In this document: positions 1 through 7,261 of the stretch, one piece after another | Layout: each line of letters starts with the position of its first letter | Position numbering within the stretch: the first letter of the stretch is position 1 | NCBI RefSeq assembly: GCF_019801965.1 | Contig: NZ_JAHVIA010000008.1 | Location: forward strand, 248,001 to 312,000 | From: Salipiger bermudensis | Lineage (GTDB): Bacteria; Pseudomonadota; Alphaproteobacteria; Rhodobacterales; Rhodobacteraceae | Length of the DNA: 64,000 nucleotides | Reading direction: 5' to 3' | Notes under the pieces: generated by a model | Databases searched by the model: none | The model's input: the letters and a program-made list of their open reading frames with translations, nothing else | Told to the model about the DNA's origin: nothing | Translations under genes and position numbers: made by a program

Positions 1-670
1 CGTAGATCACGATGAACAGGATGTAGAGCGCGCCGAGGATCAGGCCCGGGAACAGCGCGCCCATGAACAGGTCGCCGAGCGAGATCGCCAGCTGGTCCGA
101 CATGATGACGAGCATGATCGACGGCGGGATCAGGATGCCCAGCGTTCCGGCCGAGGCGATGGTGCCGGTGGCGATGGGCTTGGAGTAGTTCTGCGCCATC
201 ATCGCGGGCAGCGCCATCACGCCCAGCAGCGTCACCGAGGCGCCGATCACGCCGGTCGAGGCGGCGAGGATGATGCCGATTAGCAGCACGGTCAGCGACA
301 GGCCGCCGCGCAGCCCGCCGAAGAGCTTCTGCATGGCGTGCATCATGCGCTGCGCCACGCCCGACTGGTCGAGCATCAGGCCCATGTAGATGAACATCGG
401 CAGCGCGACGAGCACGGGGTTCTTGATGGTGTTGCCGAAGATCCGGCCCGACAGCGCCTGCAGCTTGCGATAGTCGATGCCGGTGCGGTCAAAGGCCATG
501 ATCTCGCCCCAGAACCGGCGATACGGGTCGAGCCCGATCTCGGCGATGAGCACGAAAACGAGGCTCACGCCCACCAGCGCGAAGGCCACCGGGATGCCTC
601 GGAACAGCATCCAGATGAAGGTGGCGAACATCGCCGCGACGGCGATTTCATTGATGGTCAGCCACTCCAT
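1..670 (-). CDS. dctM: TRAP transporter large permease (DctM family), 5'-terminal fragment
   Basis: This is the membrane permease of a tripartite ATP-independent periplasmic (TRAP) transporter, which uses an ion gradient to import a substrate handed over by the periplasmic binding protein. Only the first 223 residues lie in the window; the rest runs off the left edge. The protein starts MEWLTINEIA and shows alternating hydrophobic helices, with the family-typical stretches LPMFIYMG and IIPPS-like ILIPPS. The start codon lies one base beyond the dctQ stop, so the two are translationally linked. The order dctP–dctQ–dctM reads leftwards as one operon. Family assignment is firm; the substrate is not determined by this subunit. 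Confidence 0.95.
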   Translation of the reverse strand, partial: MEWLTINEIAVAAMFATFIWMLFRGIPVAFALVGVSLVFVLIAEIGLDPYRRFWGEIMAFDRTGIDYRKLQALSGRIFGNTIKNPVLVALPMFIYMGLMLDQSGVAQRMMHAMQKLFGGLRGGLSLTVLLIGIILAASTGVIGASVTLLGVMALPAMMAQNYSKPIATGTIASAGTLGILIPPSIMLVIMSDQLAISLGDLFMGALFPGLILGALYILFIVIY

Positions 671-671
671 G

Positions 672-1469
672 TCAGGCGTCCTTGCGGTCGAAGAGGCGCG
701 CCACGACGATGGCGAGCACGGTCAGAATGAGGGCCATGAGGATGGTCCAGCGCATCTCGTGCTGGCCGAACTCCCATTCGCCGAAGATCGGAAGGCGGCT
801 CACGTCGCGGGCGCTCATCTCGGGATCGCGGGTGACATAGGCCACGCCGTAGATCGCGTAATAGCAGACGAGGTTGATGGCATAGGCCACCGAGGGGAAG
901 GCGAAGAGCAGCTGCTTCCACAGCGCCGGCCGGGTGAGCTTGCCGAGCAGGCGCACATAGGTCGCCCACACCGCGATGGCGATGAAGATGAAGGCGATGT
1001 TCATGAAGCCCTTCATGATCCAGAGATTGTGCAGCCCGTTGGGGCTGTCGGAGCCCTCGTCGGCGCGGATCGAGGTGATCGCGTAGTCGAGCGTCACGTC
1101 CCAGCACAGGATGATGAACGGCAGGAACAGCCAGGCCAGTCCGAGAATGTCGGTGCGGATGCGCTTCCGCTTCTCGAAATTGTCGTAGAAGATATCAACG
1201 CGCACGTGGCTGTTGGTGGTGACGGCATAGCCGATCCCCATCAGCACAGCGGCGCCATAGAGCCACCATTGCAGATCGTCGAGCCAGGCCTGGTTGTGGC
1301 CCATCTGGCGCAGCACCACCTGGCAGCAGATCGCGATCATCAGGATCGGAAACAGCCAAGCTGCCAGGTTCGAGACCTGGATGACGAAACGGTCGCCACG
1401 GTTATGTTCGGCGCGCCCGATCTCTCCCGGATCGGAGATCGCGGCCACGACCTCGGTTTGCTCGGACAT
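672..1469 (-). CDS. dctQ: TRAP transporter small permease (DctQ family)
   Basis: This is the small four-helix membrane subunit that partners DctM. The 265-residue product is longer than the usual 160-200, as in TRAP systems of the 2-oxoacid/organic acid group, with an extra loop between the second and third helices (around residues 120-150) and a hydrophilic C-terminus. I chose the ATG at 1469 (MSEQTEV) because GGGAGG stands about 9 bases upstream; an in-frame ATG 18 bases earlier has no such site. It lies between dctP and dctM in the same orientation. The family is clear from position and helix pattern. Confidence 0.92.
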   Translation of the reverse strand: MSEQTEVVAAISDPGEIGRAEHNRGDRFVIQVSNLAAWLFPILMIAICCQVVLRQMGHNQAWLDDLQWWLYGAAVLMGIGYAVTTNSHVRVDIFYDNFEKRKRIRTDILGLAWLFLPFIILCWDVTLDYAITSIRADEGSDSPNGLHNLWIMKGFMNIAFIFIAIAVWATYVRLLGKLTRPALWKQLLFAFPSVAYAINLVCYYAIYGVAYVTRDPEMSARDVSRLPIFGEWEFGQHEMRWTILMALILTVLAIVVARLFDRKDA

Positions 1470-1547
1470 CGAGCCTGCCTCCCTCAAGCATGCGTGGCCG
1501 GGGCAGAGATGCCGCCCCGGCCTTGGTCTTTATGGATGAATTCCGGA

Positions 1548-2609
1548 TTACTTGTCGGCGACCGAAGTGTAGGGGCGCGGCAGGTAGATGTTGTTCGACC
1601 AGAGCTTGTAGTCCTGGCGGAACTGCTGCAGGTCGTCCCAGACTTCCTGGAAGAACGGGTCTTCGGCGCCAAGCTCGCTGGCAACCTCGAGCCAGGCGCT
1701 CTCGAACTGCTGAAGCTGCTCCTCGTTCCAGTTCTTGATCTCGACGCCGTGCTGGTCGACGTTTTCCTTCATCGCCGGGAAGTTCTTGGCTTCGCCCTCG
1801 GCGAAGTTGTCGGCGAGGTTGGCCATGCAGGCGATCTCGATCTGGTTCTGGGCGATCTCGTCGAGCTCTTCCCAGCGGTCCTTGTTGATCAGCAGCTCGA
1901 ACATGGTCGAGGGCTGGTGCCAGCCGGGGAAGTAGTTGTATTTCGCGATGTTGTAGAAGCCGAGATTGGCGTCCACCAGCGGCATCGAGAACTCGGTCGC
2001 GTCGATCGCGCCGCGCTCGAGGGCCGGGAAGATGTCGCCGCCGGCGAGCAGCGAAGTCGAGACGCCAAGCTTCTGCATCACTTCCGCGCCGAGGCCGAAG
2101 AAGCGCATGTTGAGGCCCTGCAGGTCCTCCATCGAGTTGATCTCTTTCTTGAACCAGCCCGAGGTTTCCGGCGCGTACATGCCGCAGAGGATGACCTTCA
2201 CGTTATAGCCGTTGTCGTCATACATCTGCTGGAAGTACTTCATGCCGTCATCGTACAGCATCCATGCCAGCATCTCGCCCGGCTCGGGGCCGAAGGGCAC
2301 GGCGGCGAAAAGGCCGGCGGCGTTCATCTTGCCTTGCCAGTAGCCGGAGGTCGAATAGGCCGCGTCGACCGAGCCGTTCGAGGTTGCGTCGAGCATCTCG
2401 AGCGCGGGCACCAGCTCACCGGGGTTGAAGTGCTCGAACTCCACCTCGGTCGAGATCGAGTTGATCTTGTCGACGAAGTTGACCGACGCCGTGCCGAGGA
2501 TCGGCAGGTTGTTGGCGTAGCCGCTGGTCATTTCGAAGAGTTCCTGCGCCGAAGACGCGCCGGTCATCACAAAAGAGGCCGCTACCGCGGCCGCGAAGGT
2601 CTTTTTCAT
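1548..2609 (-). CDS. dctP: TRAP transporter substrate-binding protein (DctP/TakP type)
   Basis: This is the periplasmic receptor of the TRAP system. Its 353 residues open with a cleavable signal peptide (MKKTFAAAVAASFVMTGASSAQ). The mature part has the DctP fold, including a long region around residues 160-250 with NMRFFGLGAEVMQKLG, GGDIFPALERG and GFYNIAKYNYFPGW. That last region resembles the TakP branch, known to bind 2-oxo monocarboxylates such as pyruvate; the ligand here is therefore an inference. A strong site (GGGAGGA) precedes the ATG by 7 bases. It is first of the operon dctP–dctQ–dctM, and the promoter should lie in the roughly 300 bases shared with the divergent DUF2157 gene. Confidence 0.95.
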   Translation of the reverse strand: MKKTFAAAVAASFVMTGASSAQELFEMTSGYANNLPILGTASVNFVDKINSISTEVEFEHFNPGELVPALEMLDATSNGSVDAAYSTSGYWQGKMNAAGLFAAVPFGPEPGEMLAWMLYDDGMKYFQQMYDDNGYNVKVILCGMYAPETSGWFKKEINSMEDLQGLNMRFFGLGAEVMQKLGVSTSLLAGGDIFPALERGAIDATEFSMPLVDANLGFYNIAKYNYFPGWHQPSTMFELLINKDRWEELDEIAQNQIEIACMANLADNFAEGEAKNFPAMKENVDQHGVEIKNWNEEQLQQFESAWLEVASELGAEDPFFQEVWDDLQQFRQDYKLWSNNIYLPRPYTSVADK

Positions 2610-2912
2610 TGGGTGTCCTCCCTGTCATTCCGTCGCCCTCTCCCGGGGGCGTTCGGCAGTCTCCATCTGCCGGGATCAAACGCTAACGGACCCGTGATGC
2701 GGTGTGAATACCCAATACTGCGGAGATGCGCGGAATTGCATGTGTGCGATCGCAGCATCCCCAAGCGGGACTTGCCCGCGCGTTCGGCGCGACGGCATTC
2801 CGGTGCGAAGTGACGTTGCGTCTCTTTGGCTCGAAGCCGTCCGGAGCGCGCCATGCAGGGGCGCGGGGCTTGCAGGGGGAGGCCGAAATCCCGTTATCTG
2901 CGCGCAGGATAC
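2610..2912. promoter_or_regulatory. Divergent intergenic region between dctP and the DUF2157 gene
   Basis: About 300 bases separate the leftward TRAP operon from the rightward DUF2157 gene, so both promoters should lie here. The only element I can point to is the ribosome binding site of dctP next to 2615. I see no clear sigma-70 hexamer pair, palindrome or terminator. Rightward start codons upstream of 2913 would give a basic extension that I consider non-coding. Confidence 0.4.
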
Positions 2913-4148
2913 ATGGCGAAGGACAAGGCGATGCACGCGGTCGCGGATACAGACCGTCTGGTGGCGGACGGAATCATCACGCCCGAGCAGGCGGGCGAGA
3001 TCGAGGTCCGGGCACGCGAGGCGATGATCGGGCTGGCGGTGAACGCCGTGCTGGTCTTCGGCATTCTCGCGGCCACCGGCGGTCTGATCCTCTGGCTGGC
3101 AAGCCCGCTGGCGGTTGCCATCGGCGGCGCGCTGGCGCTGCTCTGCGGGCTCCTCGTGCTGCTGCGCGGTGGCACGATGCTGCGCATGTTCGGCAATGCC
3201 GCGACGCTGATCGGGGCCGGGATGCTGCTCGGCGGCGGCGCGGTGGAATTGCTCGACAAGCATCCGGAGACGGCCGGCGGGCCGATGGCGGTGGTGGGTG
3301 CGGTGATCGCAGCGCTGGCGGCGCTGGCGCTCAGGCGGGCGGGCGAGGCGGCGCGCTTCGCCACCGCGGCAATCCTGCTGATGGGGCTCGCGCTGCATCT
3401 CGGTGGCCTCGCCTACCTGATGGGGCGCAACGAGGTCTCGGGGCTGCCGATCACGCTCTATTACCTCTACACCGCTGCGCTGCTCGCCTGGGGCGGCTGG
3501 CGCATCGACCTGCGGCTGGTCACGGCGCTGGCCATCGTGCCCTTCGCGCAGATGCTCGACACCTCGACCTTCTATTTCCACGCTGCTTACGTGTTCTATT
3601 CGCCGGAGCCGACGCTCTCGATCCTGCAGATGGGGCTGCTGATCGCTGGCTGTCTGTGGCTCGCGGGGCGCGCGCCCGAGCGGCTGGCACGGCATGCGCG
3701 GGTGCTGATTATGCTGGCCTTCGTGGTGGCCAATCTCTGCGCGCTGGTGGGCTCGCTCTGGGGCGACGTGGTGGGCGAGCAGATCTGGGGGCCGGGCCGC
3801 TATCGCTTCGGTGAAATGTCCTGGGAAGAGTTCAGCGCCGCGCGTGAGGCGTTCCGCGCCTCGACGCTGGTGATCTCGCACCATGTCTTCACCGTGCTCT
3901 GGGCGCTGGCGCTGATCGCGATGCTGGTCTGGGCCGGGCTGCGCAACCAGCGCGGGATGTTCAACGCGGCGCTGACCTTCGCCGCGATCCACGCCTACAC
4001 GCAGCTTTTCGAGAGCTTCTACGACGAGCCGCTGGCCTATGTTATCGCCGGTCTCACGGCGATCCCGCTGGCCTGGGGCACCTGGCGGCTGAACCTCTGG
4101 CTCAGGTCGCGGGCCGCGCCGTCGCCTTTGCCGCCCGCCGCGCCATGA
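2913..4148 (+). CDS. DUF2157 family integral membrane protein
   Basis: The product has about 411 residues, with a short cytoplasmic N-terminal segment containing ITPEQAGEIEVRAR, typical of DUF2157, followed by roughly ten to twelve hydrophobic helices rich in Leu, Ala and Gly. The function of the family is unknown. Start choice is uncertain: the ATG at 2913 (MAKDKAMH) has only AGGA very close upstream, whereas an ATG at 2931 (MHAVADTD) has AAGGA at good spacing. The 3' end overlaps the convergent GntR regulator gene by 47 bases, so the two transcripts are antisense at their ends. Confidence 0.8.
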   Translation: MAKDKAMHAVADTDRLVADGIITPEQAGEIEVRAREAMIGLAVNAVLVFGILAATGGLILWLASPLAVAIGGALALLCGLLVLLRGGTMLRMFGNAATLIGAGMLLGGGAVELLDKHPETAGGPMAVVGAVIAALAALALRRAGEAARFATAAILLMGLALHLGGLAYLMGRNEVSGLPITLYYLYTAALLAWGGWRIDLRLVTALAIVPFAQMLDTSTFYFHAAYVFYSPEPTLSILQMGLLIAGCLWLAGRAPERLARHARVLIMLAFVVANLCALVGSLWGDVVGEQIWGPGRYRFGEMSWEEFSAAREAFRASTLVISHHVFTVLWALALIAMLVWAGLRNQRGMFNAALTFAAIHAYTQLFESFYDEPLAYVIAGLTAIPLAWGTWRLNLWLRSRAAPSPLPPAAP

Positions 4149-4851
4149 CGGCGGCGGCGAGATCGATGGTGTAGCGCTCGAGCGCCGTCAGCCCGGCTTC
4201 GCAGGCGCGCGCATCCTGCGCCTCGAGCGCCTCGGCCACCGCGCCGTGCAGCGCCACGATGCGGGCGCGGTCGCGGGCGGTGAAGGTGATCATGTTCATC
4301 AGCGGCTGCATCGCCTCGACCGCGCCGGCCAGCTGGTAGGACAGCACCGGGTTCTGCGCCGCGTCGACCAGCGCGCGATGGAAGGCGACGTCGGAGGCGC
4401 AGAAATCCTCGTCGCTCAGCGCCGCATCGGATTGGCGCGCGATCTCGTCCCGCATGGTGGTCAGGTGCTGCGCCTCGCGCCGGGCGCAGGCCAGCGGCGC
4501 GCAGGCGCGCTCCATCGCGAAGCGGGCCTCGCAGGCGGTCTCGAAGGCGATGGCGTTCATCGACAGGAGCAGCGTCGAGGTGGTGATCTGCTGGCCATGC
4601 GCCGCCTCGTAGGAGAGGTGGTTGACGAAGGCGCCGCCGGTGGCGCCGCGCTGGGTGCGGATCAGCGATTGCGCCGCCAGCCGCTTCAGCGCCTCGCGCA
4701 CCGTCGGGCGCGACACGCCATATTGCTCCGCGAGCTCGGCCTCGGAGGGCAGACGGTCGCCGACCAGCAACCTGCCCGTGACGATGGCATCGCGCAGGGC
4801 GCTGGCAATCTCGGTGGAGCGATCGGTTTTCGGGGTGCTTGCAGGCGACAT
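4102..4851 (-). CDS. GntR family transcriptional regulator, FadR subfamily
   Basis: This is a 249-residue DNA-binding regulator. A winged helix-turn-helix occupies residues 15-80 (LPSEAELAEQYGVSRPTVREALKRL is the recognition region) and an all-helical FCD ligand domain follows at about 90-235. FadR-subfamily proteins typically repress uptake and catabolism of organic acids and act as dimers on TTGTCNGACAA-like palindromes. Such a palindrome lies 13 bases upstream of this start codon at 4864-4878, which points to autoregulation. The TRAP operon 2 kb away is a plausible target, but I found no matching palindrome upstream of dctP. The effector is unknown. Confidence 0.92.
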   Translation of the reverse strand: MSPASTPKTDRSTEIASALRDAIVTGRLLVGDRLPSEAELAEQYGVSRPTVREALKRLAAQSLIRTQRGATGGAFVNHLSYEAAHGQQITTSTLLLSMNAIAFETACEARFAMERACAPLACARREAQHLTTMRDEIARQSDAALSDEDFCASDVAFHRALVDAAQNPVLSYQLAGAVEAMQPLMNMITFTARDRARIVALHGAVAEALEAQDARACEAGLTALERYTIDLAAAVMARRAAKATARPAT

Positions 4852-4863
4852 GAGGGGCTGTTT

Positions 4864-4878
4864 AATTGTCAGACAATT
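4864..4878. promoter_or_regulatory. Palindromic operator AATTGTC-A-GACAATT, probable GntR/FadR binding site
   Basis: The arms AATTGTC and GACAATT are perfect inverted repeats around a single A. The core TTGTCAGACAA matches the site type bound by FadR-subfamily GntR regulators. It stands between the GntR start (4851, leftward) and the DinB-fold gene (4940, rightward), where it could control both. Confidence 0.7.
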
Positions 4879-4939
4879 GGCTGTCCAGCGCCGAGTCGCC
4901 GCTTTGGCCCCGGTGCGACGAAAGAAGGAGCCGGCTGAG

Positions 4940-5455
4940 ATGCTGTCCCCGGACTACGTTCTGAGCATGGCGCGCTACAACGCGTGGCAGAACCGTCAGA
5001 TGAAGGCGGCGCTGGAGGCGCTGCCCGAGGCCGAGCTGCGCCGCGATCGCGGCGCGTTCTTCGGCTCGGTCTTTGCCACGGTCAACCACCTGCTCTGGGC
5101 CGACGCGATGTGGATGAGCCGGGTCTCGGACTGGCCCAAGCCCGCCATCGGGATCGATGGCAGCACCGGGCTGACGCCGACGCTCGCGGCCTGGGGCGCC
5201 GAGCGCTTCCGGGCGGACGGGCGGATCCTGCTCTGGGCCGAGCGGCTCGGCGCGCTGGATCTGACCGGCGACCTGCGCTGGTACTCCGGTGCGACGGGGC
5301 GTGAGCAGGTCAAGCCTCTGGGCCAGTGCCTGGCGCATATGTTCAACCACCAGACCCATCACCGTGGCCAGGTGCATGCGATGGTGACGGCGGCGGGCGG
5401 GGGCGGCTGGGTCAGCGATCTCGCCTTCATGCCGGGCGAGGGGCCTTGGCTCTGA
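4940..5455 (+). CDS. DinB/YfiT-like four-helix metalloprotein
   Basis: The 171-residue product belongs to the DinB superfamily, small four-helix bundles that bind a divalent metal through three histidines; several members are thiol (bacillithiol or mycothiol) transferases, but most are uncharacterised. The likely ligands are visible: His50 in NHLLWAD, and His137 and His141 in the motif NHQTHHRGQ. The ATG at 4940 follows GAAGGAG at ideal spacing, so the longer upstream frame is not used. Despite the family name it has no relation to DNA polymerase IV. It shares its upstream region with the GntR gene; the substrate is unknown. Confidence 0.88.
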   Translation: MLSPDYVLSMARYNAWQNRQMKAALEALPEAELRRDRGAFFGSVFATVNHLLWADAMWMSRVSDWPKPAIGIDGSTGLTPTLAAWGAERFRADGRILLWAERLGALDLTGDLRWYSGATGREQVKPLGQCLAHMFNHQTHHRGQVHAMVTAAGGGGWVSDLAFMPGEGPWL

Positions 5456-5466
5456 GGCTCGGGAAA

Positions 5467-5538
5467 GGGAGGGGCGCTGCCCCTCTGCCGCCCGGTGGGC
5501 GGCATTCACCCCGAGGTATTTGAGAACCAGAGAAGGAG
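5467..5538 (+). repeat. Dispersed structured repeat, two-hairpin form (copy 1)
   Basis: Directly after the DinB-fold gene come two strong hairpins: GAGGGGC/GCCCCTC with a GCT loop (5469-5485) and TGCCGCCC/GGGCGGCA with a GGT loop (5486-5504). They are followed by the core CCCCGAGGTATTT and GAACCAGAGAAGG. The same arrangement occurs inverted at 49223-49288, and single-core versions occur at 22.2, 36.5 and 52.5 kb. It could act as a transcript-end structure for the upstream gene, but it lacks a run of T directly after a stem. Confidence 0.75.
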
Positions 5539-5570
5539 CCTGCCGGCGGCGGGCGGAGAGGAGAGACGAG

Positions 5571-6563
5571 ATGTTCAAGGCGCTTGTGGTCGAGAAGGAC
5601 GCGGAGAGCGGCAAGACCTCCGCGGCGGTGCGCGAGATCGGGCTGGAGGATCTGCCCGAGGGCGAGGTCACCGTGGCGGTCGAGTATTCGACGCTGAACT
5701 ACAAGGACGGGCTCTGCATCGGGCCGGGCGGCGGGCTGGTGCGGAACTATCCGCACGTGCCGGGGATCGATTTCGCCGGCACCGTCGAGAGCTCGGAGGA
5801 TGACCGCTACAAGCCCGGCGACAAGGTGGTGCTGACCGGCTGGCGCGTCGGCGAGGCGCATTGGGGCGGTTACGCGCAGAAGGCTCGTGTCAAGGCCGAC
5901 TGGCTGGTGCCGTTGCCCGAGGGGCTCGACACCCGCGCGGCGATGGCGGTGGGCACCGCGGGCTTCACCGCGATGCTGGCGGTGATGGCGCTCGAGGATC
6001 ACGGGTTGAGCCCGGACAAGGGGCCGGTGCTGGTGACCGGGGCGGCGGGCGGCGTCGGCTCGGTGGCGACGGCGGTACTGGCGCATCTGGGCTACGAGGT
6101 GGCCGCGGTCACCGGGCGGCCGGAGCAGGAGGACTACCTGCGCGGGCTCGGGGCGTCGCACATCGTGCCGCGAGCGGATCTGGCCGAGACCGTGAAACGC
6201 CCGCTGGAGAGCGAGAGCTGGGCCGGCTGCGTCGACGCGGTTGGCGGGGCGATGCTGGCCCGGGTGCTGGGGCAGATGTGCTATGGCGGTTCGGTCGCCG
6301 CGGTGGGGCTGGCGGGCGGCGCTCAGCTGCCGGCCACGGTGATCCCGTTCCTGCTGCGCGGCGTCAACCTCCTGGGCATCGACAGCGTCATGCAGCCCTT
6401 CGACAACCGCCTTCGGGCCTGGCGCCGGGTGGCGCGCGACCTGCCGATGGACAAGCTCGAGGCGATGGTGAAGCCCGCGACGCTGGAAGACCTGCCGCAG
6501 CTCGGCGCCGACATCCTGAACGGCCAAGTCAAGGGCCGGGTCGTCGTCGACGTGGCGGGGTGA
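5571..6563 (+). CDS. acuI: MDR family oxidoreductase, acryloyl-CoA reductase type (AcuI/YhdH)
   Basis: This is a zinc-free medium-chain dehydrogenase/reductase of 330 residues. The N-terminal catalytic domain contains EYSTLNYKDGL and VPGIDFAGTV; the NADPH-binding Rossmann fold shows GAAGGVGS at 157-164, and the C-terminus has the family stretch LLRGVNLLGIDSV. In the AcuI/YhdH family this enzyme reduces acryloyl-CoA to propionyl-CoA with NADPH, which in marine Rhodobacteraceae detoxifies acrylate from dimethylsulfoniopropionate. No other DMSP gene is adjacent, so the physiological role is inferred from the family only. The ATG at 5571 follows GGAGAGGAGAG. Confidence 0.9.
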   Translation: MFKALVVEKDAESGKTSAAVREIGLEDLPEGEVTVAVEYSTLNYKDGLCIGPGGGLVRNYPHVPGIDFAGTVESSEDDRYKPGDKVVLTGWRVGEAHWGGYAQKARVKADWLVPLPEGLDTRAAMAVGTAGFTAMLAVMALEDHGLSPDKGPVLVTGAAGGVGSVATAVLAHLGYEVAAVTGRPEQEDYLRGLGASHIVPRADLAETVKRPLESESWAGCVDAVGGAMLARVLGQMCYGGSVAAVGLAGGAQLPATVIPFLLRGVNLLGIDSVMQPFDNRLRAWRRVARDLPMDKLEAMVKPATLEDLPQLGADILNGQVKGRVVVDVAG

Positions 6564-6598
6564 TCAACCTTAGCGCGACTTCCTGAGTCGGTTTTGCA

Positions 6599-6625
6599 GA
6601 TAAATGTCGTTTTTAGACGTTTATC
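6599..6625 (+). promoter_or_regulatory. AT-rich hairpin between acuI and the stress protein operon
   Basis: The arms GATAAATGTC and GACGTTTATC pair over ten bases with one G·T, around a 7-base T-rich loop, in an otherwise GC-rich region. It sits 36 bases after the acuI stop and could be part of its terminator or an operator for the downstream genes. Confidence 0.4.
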
Positions 6626-6674
6626 CGCCTTGTCCCTTTTTGCCTTCACGGTTAGGTGCGCTACCCTGCGTCAT

Positions 6675-6698
6675 CGGCGATGTTTTGCCACATCGCCG
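6675..6698 (+). promoter_or_regulatory. Perfect 8-bp hairpin CGGCGATG/CATCGCCG upstream of the stress protein gene
   Basis: The two arms pair without mismatch around an 8-base loop, about 100 bases before the GTG start at 6799. It may be a 5' leader structure or a protein binding site; nothing in the sequence identifies its partner. Confidence 0.4.
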
Positions 6699-6798
6699 TA
6701 ATCACGGGCCGACGCCGCGCTTCCGCGCCCTTGGCCGGGGGCGGGCGGCGGCCGAAAAGCCGGGATCAACCCGGGTAACCTGGACACAGGAGGGACAC

Positions 6799-7212
6799 GT
6801 GTTCGAACGCATCATGGTGCCGGTCGACCTGACCCATGCCGCGCGGCTCGAGAAGGCGCTGCTTTGCGCCGCCGATCTTGCAGCGCATTACGGCGCGACG
6901 GTGATCTATGTCGGCGTCACGACGGAACAACCGTCGGCCATCGCCCACACACCGAAGGAATACGCCGAGAAGCTTGCCGCTTTCGCCGCCGACCAGGCCG
7001 CGCTGCGCGGCATCTCCACCGAGGCAAAGGCCTATGCCAGCCACGATCCGAGCATCGATCTCGACCCCACGCTGCTCAAGGCGGTGGGCGAGGTGAAGGC
7101 CGATCTGGTGGTGATGGCGAGCCACATCCCCAATGTCGCCGACCACTGGTGGCCGGCGAATGGCGGCAGCATCGCCACCCAAGCCAAGATCTCGGTGATG
7201 CTGGTGCGCTGA
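6799..7212 (+). CDS. Universal stress protein (UspA family)
   Basis: The 137-residue product has the UspA fold (FERIMVPVDLTHAARLEKAL at the start, ADLVVMASHIPN in the middle, ISVMLVR at the end). The usual ATP-binding pattern G-x2-G-x9-GS is only partly visible as NGGSIATQA. I chose the GTG at 6799 because AGGAGGG stands 4-5 bases upstream. The BCCT transporter begins 49 bases later on the same strand, so the two are probably cotranscribed. In halophiles Usp proteins encoded next to osmolyte transporters modulate transport, which suggests a similar role here. Confidence 0.9.
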   Translation: MFERIMVPVDLTHAARLEKALLCAADLAAHYGATVIYVGVTTEQPSAIAHTPKEYAEKLAAFAADQAALRGISTEAKAYASHDPSIDLDPTLLKAVGEVKADLVVMASHIPNVADHWWPANGGSIATQAKISVMLVR

Positions 7213-7261
7213 CAGCGCAGGCAAGAGACCGGACAACAACAACAAGAGGGAGTTTCGTGCC

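Noticed and set aside
477-2813. Long rightward open frame of 778 codons
   Set aside because: It is antisense to dctQ and dctP, whose products have clear families, signal peptide and ribosome binding sites; the frame gives a low-complexity Arg/His/Glu-rich translation typical of GC-rich shadows.
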